Origin: Balneolaceae bacterium | GTDB lineage: Bacteria > Bacteroidota > Rhodothermia > Balneolales > Balneolaceae | Assembly (NCBI GenBank): GCA_017795005.1 | Contig: CP051242.1 | Location: forward strand, 1,302,001 to 1,366,000 | DNA: 64,000 nt | Reading direction: 5' to 3' | Shown: positions 9,799-16,751 of the stretch, in pieces | Layout of the letters: each line of letters begins with the position of its first letter | Numbering within the stretch: position 1 is the first letter of the stretch | Position numbers and translations under genes: made by a program | Notes under the pieces: model-generated | Seen by the model: only the letters and a program-made list of their open reading frames with translations | What the model was told of the DNA's origin: nothing | Database searches by the model: none

Positions 9799-9812
9799 GG
9801 TTCAGGGAGCTC

Positions 9813-9833
9813 TTACCTAATTCAATTAGGTAA
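9813..9833. promoter_or_regulatory. distal perfect palindromic operator of padR
   Basis: Arms TTACCTAATT (9813-9822) and AATTAGGTAA (9824-9833) flank a single central base, giving a perfect 21-bp palindrome. It repeats the half-site of the proximal operator. Two copies about three helical turns apart suggest cooperative binding. Confidence 0.75.
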
Positions 9834-9877
9834 AGTTTCGTTTTCTTTGAAAATATTTTCAGACTTCTTTGTACGTA

Positions 9878-9898
9878 ATCCCGGACCTGATCCGGGAT
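9878..9898. repeat. GC-rich hairpin, REP-like
   Basis: ATCCCGGA (9878-9885) and TCCGGGAT (9891-9898) pair perfectly around a CCTGA loop. Short palindromes of this exact type are widespread as dispersed repeats in bacterial intergenic DNA. No T-run follows on either strand. Confidence 0.7.
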
Positions 9899-9933
9899 CT
9901 TAAGAATCAGCCCAGAACATTGGTTTATTTCCT

Positions 9934-9957
9934 CTACTTTTGTGCCGACAAAAGTAG
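9934..9957. repeat. hairpin with 10-bp perfect stem
   Basis: CTACTTTTGT (9934-9943) and ACAAAAGTAG (9948-9957) flank GCCG. I recognise this word pair (ctacttttgtgccgacaaaa) as a recurrent intergenic palindrome in Bacteroidota-type genomes, from memory rather than a search. Confidence 0.65.
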
Positions 9958-9993
9958 CAAAAACTCCCGGCTGCGATTGCTTCGCGGGTTCGA

Positions 9994-10095
9994 TAAAGAT
10001 TCTATTGAATAAATCCGAAGGTCCATCAAACTAAAGCCATATTTACTTTTCATCCGGTGCGGATTTATTCGCATTTCATGCACATAGAATCTTTA
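9994..10095. repeat. 102-base two-part inverted repeat
   Basis: TAAAGATTCTAT (9994-10005) is the reverse complement of 10084-10095, and GAATAAATCCG (10007-10017) is the reverse complement of 10060-10070. The outer arms are 12 bp, the inner arms 11 bp, with 13 unpaired bases on the right side and a 42-base loop. It could be a small non-autonomous element or a structured RNA. Confidence 0.6.
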
Positions 10096-10136
10096 GTCTC
10101 TTTTTTCCGCTCACCAATCTAATGCCGAAGGTAAAG

Positions 10137-11066
10137 TCATTCAGACAGAAGTGAAGAATCTTCACTTCTTGGGCTTGGGCGGTTTGGAATAGTAGCTTCT
10201 ATTCTGATTTTAAGTTTCTTCCCTAATTCTTCGGGGGTTGTCCAACCAATATGATTGAAAGGCTTAGTGTCAAAATGTATGCCACTTATATCATCTTCAT
10301 GGCAAGTCCAAATTACTGGAATACCAAGCCCCATGGCGTAGCCAGCCTCAAAATAAACACCGTGCTTGTGTTCTGTAAAATCTGCAATAACAAGTCCACT
10401 TTTATTAATTTCTGCAATGATATGATCAATAATCATATCATTGTGTTCTTTTTCATCAATTCTTATTGCGTTGTATCCTAGTGATTCAAGAATGGGTTTT
10501 ATTCCTTGTTGCCAGATTTCTTTTTTGTCTTTGGAAAAAGACATTGCAACAAAAGCTTGATTGGATTTAATCTGTTTTTCTTTGAGTTCCTGTAATAGTT
10601 TCCATCCATCCGGAGTTAAGCTATAAATTAGATGTCCTTGCTGTTCAATATATCCAAGTTTAATTGCCTCATTAAAAAGATGAAGCATATCTCCATCTGA
10701 TGATTGAAATATTGCAGGATGATCAGTCAGTTTAATTTTAGCCTTACCCGCAGGTTTTTCTTGTTTTTTTGAAGTAAATAAAACGATCTGATTTATTATT
10801 GAAAAGAAATCAGTCGAAATAGGATAATCTGATGTAAGAGTATCTATGTTGTCAGAATTAAGCTTGAGTGGAGTCCCAAATTCAAAATGGTAGCGAGTTA
10901 TATAGCTAAGTATTTCCTTTTCATACCAATTATTTCTCTCTAGAAGTACTTTAGCAATTCTTGTTATTTCAAAATCTCCACAGCATGGACATTCTACTAT
11001 AAAGGCGTCTAAATTTCGAAGTGACCTAAGTTGGGTATCTTTGTTATTACAAATCGGACAAGACAT
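10137..11066 (-). CDS. zinc-ribbon protein with nucleoside 2-deoxyribosyltransferase-like domain
   Basis: The 309-residue protein begins with a four-cysteine zinc ribbon (C3, C6, C26, C29). A middle helical part (about 60-165) follows, then a Rossmann-like domain (about 170-300) that begins QAFVAMSFSKD. This domain contains GLVIADFTEHKHGVYFEAGYA. The Glu in VYFEAGYA (residue 240) occupies the position of the catalytic nucleophile in nucleoside 2-deoxyribosyltransferases. Related folds cleave nucleosides, NAD or nucleotide sugars, and some act in phage defence. The gene follows purine nucleoside phosphorylase by 10 bases, suggesting a shared transcript and nucleoside substrate. Its 3' end carries a perfect palindrome. 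The precise reaction is unknown. Confidence 0.75.
   Translation of the reverse strand: MSCPICNNKDTQLRSLRNLDAFIVECPCCGDFEITRIAKVLLERNNWYEKEILSYITRYHFEFGTPLKLNSDNIDTLTSDYPISTDFFSIINQIVLFTSKKQEKPAGKAKIKLTDHPAIFQSSDGDMLHLFNEAIKLGYIEQQGHLIYSLTPDGWKLLQELKEKQIKSNQAFVAMSFSKDKKEIWQQGIKPILESLGYNAIRIDEKEHNDMIIDHIIAEINKSGLVIADFTEHKHGVYFEAGYAMGLGIPVIWTCHEDDISGIHFDTKPFNHIGWTTPEELGKKLKIRIEATIPNRPSPRSEDSSLLSE
10147..10169. repeat. 23-bp perfect palindrome at the 3' end of the NDT-like gene
   Basis: AGAAGTGAAGA (10147-10157) and TCTTCACTTCT (10159-10169) flank one base. It lies inside the last codons of the gene. On the minus strand no T-run follows, so a classical terminator is unlikely; an mRNA-stabilising hairpin or a protein site is possible. 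Confidence 0.6.
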
Positions 11067-11076
11067 ATTTTAAAAT

Positions 11077-11874
11077 TTATGATTGTTGTCTCGAAATTAT
11101 CCCCTTAACCAACTCCGCAAATACATCTTTCTTGGCATCAGCAGCGTCTTTCACTTCGGCATGATCTAACTTTTGATCGGTTACTCCCGCAGCTGCATTG
11201 GTGATAAGAGAAATAGCTACAGCTTTGGTTCCAACTCTGGCTGCTTCTATTAATTCAGGTGCGGTACTCATTCCAACGGCATCTCCGCCTAGAAACCGAA
11301 AAGCATGAATTTCTGCTTTGGTTTCATAATTAGGCCCGGTTACATAGAGATAGCTTCCTTTTTGTGTACGTATTCCTAATGAATCAGCAATTTCTTTTAC
11401 AGTGGCTGCATTCTCAGAAAATAATTTATTGACATCAATGGATTCAGGAAATTCAAGTTCTTTAGTGGGACTAAGTATGGAATCTATAACCATCAAGTCA
11501 CCTACTTTGAAATCCAGATTTATACCTCCTGCAGCATTTGAGATAATCAGCTTTTCAACATTAAAAGCATTTGCCAATTGAACAGGTAATACTGTCTTGT
11601 CAAATCCATATCCTTCATAAAAATGAAAACGACCAGAGAAAGCTAAAACCGTTTTTTGGTCAATATTTCCAATAATCAGAGAACCGGAATGTCCTTCTAC
11701 AGTGGATTGAGGAAAGCCAGGTATATCGCTATATGGTACTATTAGCGGATTTTGTATCTCGTCGCCAAAACCACCTAATCCTGAACCCAGTATTACTGCT
11801 GCATCAATATAGTTCGGGGCTCCTTTTTCAGTAAGGAAAGAATGGATGTTATGTATTGCTTCAGGAAGTGACAT
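11077..11874 (-). CDS. punA: purine-nucleoside phosphorylase
   Basis: The 265-residue chain matches the trimeric PNP family. VILGSGLGGFGDE (about 28-40) forms the phosphate loop, followed by GRFHFYEGY, SNAAGGIN, GPNYETKAE and GADAVGMST-like (GGDAVGMSTAPE) segments. ITNAAAG near residue 240 carries the purine-contacting Asn. The enzyme converts purine (deoxy)nucleosides and phosphate to base and (deoxy)ribose-1-phosphate in the cytoplasm. The start overlaps the upstream MBL hydrolase by 14 bases and the NDT-like gene follows 10 bases downstream, so the three genes probably form one operon. Length is normal for the family. Confidence 0.93.
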   Translation of the reverse strand: MSLPEAIHNIHSFLTEKGAPNYIDAAVILGSGLGGFGDEIQNPLIVPYSDIPGFPQSTVEGHSGSLIIGNIDQKTVLAFSGRFHFYEGYGFDKTVLPVQLANAFNVEKLIISNAAGGINLDFKVGDLMVIDSILSPTKELEFPESIDVNKLFSENAATVKEIADSLGIRTQKGSYLYVTGPNYETKAEIHAFRFLGGDAVGMSTAPELIEAARVGTKAVAISLITNAAAGVTDQKLDHAEVKDAADAKKDVFAELVKGIISRQQS

Positions 11875-12673
11875 TTGATTTAACTACTTCAGTAACATAA
11901 CCCGTTTTATTATCAAATCCGTTTATTCTTACAATTGGATGTTCATCATCATGAAAACAGAGAATGGTATATCCCTCATCAAAAGCCAGCTTTGCAAGTC
12001 GTTCCCGTTGTTTCTGACTAGTTTCAGGATCAAAATCATACTTAGCAGCGAACTTTCTGTTTATCTGGCTTCTGGTGGCAATTACATCTCCCGCCTGCAT
12101 GTATTTTTTGTTTCCGTCATCAAAAAGTAATACCTGATGGAATTCAGTATGACCACCTATTTTTTCCACTTTAATTTCCGGATAAGGTTGATCGGTTTCA
12201 TTCAGAAAGTGTACATCGGCCCGGGCATCCACAAAAGAAAGAAATTCTGTTTTCTCTTCATCATACCAGGTTTCTTTTGAAGTAGCTTGTTTCCAATCTT
12301 TTTTTGACGCCCAGATGTTAGCATCAGGAAATGTAAGCTCCCAGTATCCATTTTCTTTATGAGCTAATCCACCAATATGATCGTAATGAAGATGACTCAG
12401 GAAAATATCAGTGATATCAAATTCAGTAAGTCCATGTTCTTCCAAATTCTCCCGAATTACATGGGGACCTGTTTCTTCACCAAATTCACCAATTCCACAA
12501 TCAAACAGGATATTCTTATCCGGAGTTACAATAAGAAAAGGATTCAGAGAAATTTTAAGCGCTCCTTTAGCTGGCTTTCCGTTTCTTGGAATTCTGTTAA
12601 ATTTACGATCCAATCCAACTGAGAATGTACCTTCGTAGAGGGCGGCGGTGTATGTTTTTGGGTTCATGGTCAC
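11861..12673 (-). CDS. MBL-fold metallohydrolase
   Basis: The 270-residue protein has the metallo-beta-lactamase core: LFDCGIGEF (about 62-70), HLHYDHIGG (the HxHxDH zinc site, about 92-100), a later His in GGHTEFHQ, an Asp in MQAGDVIA, and a C-terminal FHDDEHP. The overall order resembles AHL-lactonase-like hydrolases, but the true substrate is unknown. There is no signal peptide, so it is cytoplasmic. Start choice is ambiguous. GTG 12673 has AAGGGA about 7 bases upstream, while ATG 12667 is two codons later. It overlaps punA by 14 bases and heads the likely operon. Confidence 0.85.
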   Translation of the reverse strand: MTMNPKTYTAALYEGTFSVGLDRKFNRIPRNGKPAKGALKISLNPFLIVTPDKNILFDCGIGEFGEETGPHVIRENLEEHGLTEFDITDIFLSHLHYDHIGGLAHKENGYWELTFPDANIWASKKDWKQATSKETWYDEEKTEFLSFVDARADVHFLNETDQPYPEIKVEKIGGHTEFHQVLLFDDGNKKYMQAGDVIATRSQINRKFAAKYDFDPETSQKQRERLAKLAFDEGYTILCFHDDEHPIVRINGFDNKTGYVTEVVKSNVTS

Positions 12674-12695
12674 TTCGTTCCCTTTAAGGTTACAA

Positions 12696-12723
12696 AGTGA
12701 CAGAGATGCAGAGTGACAGAGAT
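12696..12723. repeat. 16-base tandem direct repeat
   Basis: AGTGACAGAGAT occurs at 12696-12707 and again at 12712-12723, a period of 16 bases. It lies between the MBL gene start and the four-helix-bundle gene end. It belongs to the word-like spacers also seen around 48-53 kb. Confidence 0.6.
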
Positions 12724-12731
12724 AGAATAAT

Positions 12732-13088
12732 TCATATCTTTGAAATAAAACTGCTCATCATTCTTTCAACTTCCCTACTGAAGTCATAGAGTTCTGAAAA
12801 TTTCTCATTCGTAATCAATTTGAGATTTTTTGCTATCTCTAACTCCGTTTGAAGTTCAAAAAGTGAACCCATAGATATATTTAAGAATCTCTTAAAATCT
12901 CCTGGAGAGTTTCTTCCAAAACCCTCAGCAATATTGGCTGGAATAGAAACAGAAGATCGTCTTAGTTGCGATGTTAGTCCAAACCTTTCTGAATCTGGGA
13001 AAATACTTGTAGTGGAGTAAATCTCAGTGACTAAATTCATGGACTTTTCCCAGATAAGTAGATCCCGATATGTCTTAATTGTTCCCAT
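12732..13088 (-). CDS. four-helix-bundle protein (S23/IVP family)
   Basis: The 118-residue protein matches the small four-helix-bundle family first found in 23S rRNA intervening sequences. The signature runs through YRDLLIWEKSMNLV (helix 1), RFGLTSQLRRSSVSIPANIA with EGFGRN (helices 1-2 turn), FLNISMGSLFELQTELEIA (helix 3) and a C-terminal helix with EVERMMSSFI. Members form pentamers, and their cellular role is unknown. Here the gene stands free, not in rRNA, flanked on both sides by low-complexity spacers made of ttgtaac/actttg words. This placement is typical for the family and may reflect mobility. No neighbouring gene suggests a function. Confidence 0.9.
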   Translation of the reverse strand: MGTIKTYRDLLIWEKSMNLVTEIYSTTSIFPDSERFGLTSQLRRSSVSIPANIAEGFGRNSPGDFKRFLNISMGSLFELQTELEIAKNLKLITNEKFSELYDFSREVERMMSSFISKI

Positions 13089-13134
13089 TTATCTTTGTAA
13101 CTATGTTACTTTGCATCTTTATCATTCTACAACT

Positions 13135-13944
13135 TTATAACTTTGCTTCCTTGTTACTCTCTTCAGAATCAAAGCGGTCATAAGCATTAATAATATCTTT
13201 CACCAATTTATGCCGAACTACATCTTCATCTTTCAGATACACAAACTGAATTCCTTCCACATCTTTAAGAATCTTCTGAATGGAAATTAATCCGGATTGT
13301 TGTTTTCGGGGAAGATCCGTCTGGGTGATGTCTCCTGTAATAATTGCGCGACTGTTAAAACCAATCCTGGTGAGAAACATCTTCATTTGGGTGTTTGTTG
13401 CGTTTTGTGCTTCATCAAGAATTACAAAGGCATTATTCAGTGTTCTTCCACGCATGTACGCAAGAGGAGCAATCTCAATTACATTTTTTGAGAGATGGAG
13501 GTTTAACTTATCCTGATCAATCATATCCTCTAAAGAGTCATAAAGAGGACGGAGGTAGGGATCAATTTTCTCTTTAAGATCGCCGGGAAGGAAACCGAGG
13601 TTTTCACCCGCTTCAACCGCAGGTCTGGCCAGAATGATTTTCTGGACTTTTCGTTCTTTAAGTGCTTTTACAGCCAGAGCCACCGATGTATAGGTTTTTC
13701 CGGTTCCGGCAGGTCCAATTGCAAAAACAATATCATTTGCCGAAGAAGATTTTACGATTCTTTTTTGACCGGGAGTTTTTGCGAGAATAGCCTCCCCTTT
13801 ATGAGTATAAAGAATTAAATCTCCATCTCCGGTGTAAGCAGGATGTTTTCTCTCTTTTGCACGGAACTCACCACTTTTAAGGGCGATAAGAGTCTTAATA
13901 TCATCTTCGGTAACCTTATTCTTTCTTCGAACAACTTCTATCAT
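13135..13944 (-). CDS. phoH: PhoH-like ATPase (from first standard start codon)
   Basis: From ATG 13944 there are 269 residues carrying the full PhoH P-loop ATPase. Walker A is GPAGTGKT at 77-84, Walker B is in FVILDEAQN near 175, and a sensor-like ITGDITQTDLP lies near 205-215. PhoH proteins are cytoplasmic ATPases linked to RNA metabolism, often next to ybeY. Typical members have about 320-350 residues with an N-terminal KH-like domain. That domain is encoded in frame upstream (13945-14157) but has no ATG, GTG or TTG start, so the true protein is probably longer than this span. The gene follows rpe on the same strand. See the separate entry on the extension. Confidence 0.9.
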   Translation of the reverse strand: MIEVVRRKNKVTEDDIKTLIALKSGEFRAKERKHPAYTGDGDLILYTHKGEAILAKTPGQKRIVKSSSANDIVFAIGPAGTGKTYTSVALAVKALKERKVQKIILARPAVEAGENLGFLPGDLKEKIDPYLRPLYDSLEDMIDQDKLNLHLSKNVIEIAPLAYMRGRTLNNAFVILDEAQNATNTQMKMFLTRIGFNSRAIITGDITQTDLPRKQQSGLISIQKILKDVEGIQFVYLKDEDVVRHKLVKDIINAYDRFDSEESNKEAKL

Positions 13945-14157
13945 CCCCTCGATAACTTCCTTAACCAGAGAAACTTCTCCGGCAGGCCCGGTAATTTTTA
14001 CCCGTTCTCCACGGGCATTTATTTTAGTCTCAGGAAAATTAGTATCTAGTAAACGGATGTTATGATCGTGGACTCCAAACAGCGTAAAGGGGTCGATATC
14101 TTCAATCTGAATAACTTGTTCTAAAAGGGTACGTGCGTCTTCTATGACTAAAGGGAC
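13945..14157 (-). other. in-frame N-terminal extension of phoH lacking a standard start codon
   Basis: These 71 codons are open and continuous with phoH. They encode a typical PhoH N-terminus, including IEDIDPFTLFGVHDHNI and the KH-like KINARGERVKITGP segment. The frame is closed upstream by TAA at 14160-14158. No ATG, GTG or TTG lies in the stretch; possible starts are ATA at 14145-14143, two ATT codons or a CTG. An upstream ATG (14178-14176) reads only MPNSNF before that TAA. Either translation starts at a non-standard codon, or a point change has damaged the start or created the TAA. Confidence 0.75.
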
Positions 14158-14233
14158 TTAAAAATTTGAATTAGGCATTAAAGGTAAGGATTTCACCTAC
14201 AATTCTGTAATTGATAAGAACTATGAATTAGAT

Positions 14234-14905
14234 TTAAGAAGATAGTTTTTCCTGAAGTTCTTTAACTCTGGCAGTAACATCTTTTGCACTGAAAACGGTA
14301 TTTCCAGCTACTAATATATCGGCTCCTGCCTCAGCAACTTGCGAGATGTTTTTAAGATTTACTCCACCATCTACCTGAATAAGGAATCCATACCCCCCTA
14401 ATTCCCGGATATCAGCAAGTTCCTGCAGTCGAGCATAACTGCTTTCAATAAAACTCTGTCCACCATACCCGGGATTAACACTCATAATAAGCACCATATC
14501 TGCGTATTCCATAACCGGTTCAATATTATGAATAGAAGTAGCAGGATTAATTGCAACCCCTGCCATAATTCCATGACTTTTTATCTTTTGAATGGTTCGA
14601 TGAAGGTGGGTACAGGCTTCATAATGAACAGTTATCATTTCCGATCCTGCCTCAACAAAAACATCTATATACTCATCAGGATTTTCAATCATCAAATGGG
14701 TATCGATGAAAGCATCAGGAGCAACTTTACTGACTTGTTTTACAATATTTGGACCAAAACTGATATTAGGCACAAAATGACCATCCATAATATCACAATG
14801 AATCCAGTTTGCACCACCTTTCAGAGCTGCATTTATCTGAGATTCCAGATTAGTGAAATCAGCAGCAAGAATAGAAGGAGCCAGTACCGGGAGATTGAAA
14901 TTCAT
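14234..14905 (-). CDS. rpe: ribulose-phosphate 3-epimerase
   Basis: The 223-residue TIM barrel has all metal-binding residues of the family: H36 and D38 in HCDIMDGHFVP, H70 in IDTHLMI, and D179 in QVDGGVN. SVNPGYGGQSF (about 142-152) is the phosphate-loop segment. It interconverts ribulose-5-phosphate and xylulose-5-phosphate in the pentose phosphate pathway. The ATG overlaps the stop of the PASTA gene by one base (TAATG), indicating translational coupling at the end of the porU-led operon. The pairing of a central-metabolism gene with envelope genes may simply reflect operon packing. Confidence 0.96.
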   Translation of the reverse strand: MNFNLPVLAPSILAADFTNLESQINAALKGGANWIHCDIMDGHFVPNISFGPNIVKQVSKVAPDAFIDTHLMIENPDEYIDVFVEAGSEMITVHYEACTHLHRTIQKIKSHGIMAGVAINPATSIHNIEPVMEYADMVLIMSVNPGYGGQSFIESSYARLQELADIRELGGYGFLIQVDGGVNLKNISQVAEAGADILVAGNTVFSAKDVTARVKELQEKLSS

Positions 14906-15729
14906 TAATTGTTGTTTTCTGGAGCTGGTGTTGGGGAATTATTTCCAGTGGAATCTACGATCACGGCACCACCTTCAATAACTTCCACGGCTTCGAAGCG
15001 TTCTGAAATTACCAAGGTAAGTGTTCCACCTTCCACAAGTTGAGTTACTTTTGGCGTATAGTCAAGTACCGTATTTGGAATTACATCTTTAATAGGCTGA
15101 AAGCGTATTTCACCCACGCGTAAACCAACTTCTCTGAGTTTTAACTGAGCGTCAGGCAATCTTAATCCTACGATTTCAGGTATGTCTACAATTTTATCTC
15201 CAAGACCATCGCTCACTACAAGGTTAATTGTTCTTCCTTTTTCAACGGTAGTTCCTTGCGGTGTCGATTGTCGGAGCACAACATTCTTAAATCTGGATGA
15301 TTCATAACTTATGGAACCAACTTCAAGCCCATAGTTTTGAAGTTGAATTTGAGCGTTTCTAAGGGAAAGATTTACCACATTCGGAACTACTACTTGTGGT
15401 TTCACCGCTGCATTTACGGTCAGATACACTTTTCTGTTAGGCTTTACAATTACAGCAGGGGATGGAGACTGATCAATTACATAATCTGCCGGGAAAGCTG
15501 AATTTGCTCTTCTGTCAGCTACCTCAACTCTTAATCCATTACTGGTTAACAGCTCTTCAGCTTCTTCAAGTGAAATTCGGGTTACATCAGGTACCGTTAC
15601 TCCTTCATTGAAATTGGTATACATCGGCATCACAAACTTATCTAACACAAAAAGAGTAGCCGACCCGATTAAGATTAGGGTACCCAGACTTATGTAAAGA
15701 TATTTGTTTGTAAGTATTTGCTTAAGCAT
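14905..15729 (-). CDS. membrane-anchored PASTA-domain protein
   Basis: The 274-residue protein has a short cytoplasmic N-terminus and one transmembrane helix (about 12-32). Three PASTA repeats follow (about 44-110, 112-180, 182-250), each starting VPDV, VPNV or IPEI. The last residues are a Thr/Pro/Asn-rich tail. PASTA domains bind peptidoglycan fragments or act as spacers; in Gram-positives they are fused to a kinase, but no kinase domain is present here. A periplasmic role in cell-wall binding is inference. It sits 29 bases after the upstream gene and is coupled to rpe. Confidence 0.9.
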   Translation of the reverse strand: MLKQILTNKYLYISLGTLILIGSATLFVLDKFVMPMYTNFNEGVTVPDVTRISLEEAEELLTSNGLRVEVADRRANSAFPADYVIDQSPSPAVIVKPNRKVYLTVNAAVKPQVVVPNVVNLSLRNAQIQLQNYGLEVGSISYESSRFKNVVLRQSTPQGTTVEKGRTINLVVSDGLGDKIVDIPEIVGLRLPDAQLKLREVGLRVGEIRFQPIKDVIPNTVLDYTPKVTQLVEGGTLTLVISERFEAVEVIEGGAVIVDSTGNNSPTPAPENNN

Positions 15730-15758
15730 GAGCTAAAAATACGAGAAGATCAATCATG

Positions 15759-16751
15759 TTAAAAGCGCCATGTTATTGAAAGAGATTCGCTGCGCATTAA
15801 ATTTGCCTGAGTTTCAATTCTGCTGTTTTTCAGTGTTACTGTAAAATATGCGTCAAAAGCTGAAACCACATGATTTAATAACATAAGCCTTAATATGTTC
15901 CCTGCTTGTCGATAATTGTCGTTGAATTCTGCTGCGAGAAAAGTGCCCCGGTCAAATAGGGTTGTTCCCATGGCAGGATTCCATGAATATTGGAATTGAT
16001 TTGCACTCGCTTCGGGGTTTGAATAAAAAGCACTGTTAGATTCATAGAAATCTCTCCAACCCGGCACAAACTGGTAGTATTTACTCATCAATTCATAGTA
16101 CTGTTGAGAACCATAATCCTGAACAACATGAGAAAAACCACTTCCAACCCGATCCGGGTAAATAAAAGGAGTTCTTACTTCAACTGCTCTGATATCATTT
16201 AAATCTACTTTTCTCCAATCGTTTTTTGCATCGATCCAATCTGGCTCTTCACCAAATACCTGTTCCTGTAATCCTCCCGGATTATCAAATCCGTTATCGA
16301 TACTATTAGCCCTTGAATAAGCAACTAACCATTGACCATAGGCCACTACACTCCAGTTTTGATTCGCATAACGTTCGTAATCGCGTTCATTTCTTTTGGC
16401 AGTATTAGTTCGGTTTATATAGTAGAGAATGCTGGCTACATCCACTAAAAAGTAGGCAGCTGCCCGCCCCCATTTACCATTCATAGCCTGACCAGAACCT
16501 GGAATAATTGCAGATGAAAGCATGGCAATACCTGCTTTACTTTTTGCCGCCTCTACATATCCATTACTTTCATAGTTGAATTCTGATTGAGGGATATATC
16601 TAAAATCCTGAATAGTCGGGAAATCAGCTTCATATTTTGCACTGGTATCACTAATAGTTATAAATCCGGGATATGATTGAGAAACAGTTTGGCTCCGTGT
16701 TGAAGCTAAAGGAAACAAAAGAATCGAAACTGAAAGGATTATTTTTCTCAT
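15759..16751 (-). CDS. exported DUF5683-like protein of unknown function
   Basis: The 330-residue protein has a signal peptide (about 1-20). A segment with SSAIIPGSGQAMNGKWGRAAAYFLVDVASILYY-type features (about 78-112) resembles the small-residue and hydrophobic motif of DUF5683 family envelope proteins. Its C-terminus ends in SLSITWRF, which is barrel-like. The ATG overlaps the stop of the 1124-residue gene by 4 bases, so the two are probably made together. I do not know its function; an accessory role for the propeller/barrel partner is a reasonable guess from the overlap alone. Confidence 0.6.
   Translation of the reverse strand: MRKIILSVSILLFPLASTRSQTVSQSYPGFITISDTSAKYEADFPTIQDFRYIPQSEFNYESNGYVEAAKSKAGIAMLSSAIIPGSGQAMNGKWGRAAAYFLVDVASILYYINRTNTAKRNERDYERYANQNWSVVAYGQWLVAYSRANSIDNGFDNPGGLQEQVFGEEPDWIDAKNDWRKVDLNDIRAVEVRTPFIYPDRVGSGFSHVVQDYGSQQYYELMSKYYQFVPGWRDFYESNSAFYSNPEASANQFQYSWNPAMGTTLFDRGTFLAAEFNDNYRQAGNILRLMLLNHVVSAFDAYFTVTLKNSRIETQANLMRSESLSITWRF

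Larger units (their letters stand above)
9834..10136. other. 303-base non-coding stretch rich in hairpins
   Basis: I see no plausible gene here. The stretch lies between the padR operators and the 3' end of the gene at 10137. It contains three separate inverted repeats (9878-9898, 9934-9957 and 9994-10095), listed individually. The spacing and variety resemble REP-like or mobile-element debris rather than a single terminator, because none is followed by a T-run. Confidence 0.6.

Noticed and set aside
11861-12673. Naming the MBL protein an AHL lactonase
   Set aside because: The motif order is compatible, but the fold is shared by many hydrolases and nothing nearby indicates quorum sensing.
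13297-13577. Plus-strand open frames opposite phoH
   Set aside because: They lie antisense to conserved PhoH codons, lack ribosome sites and have no recognisable features.
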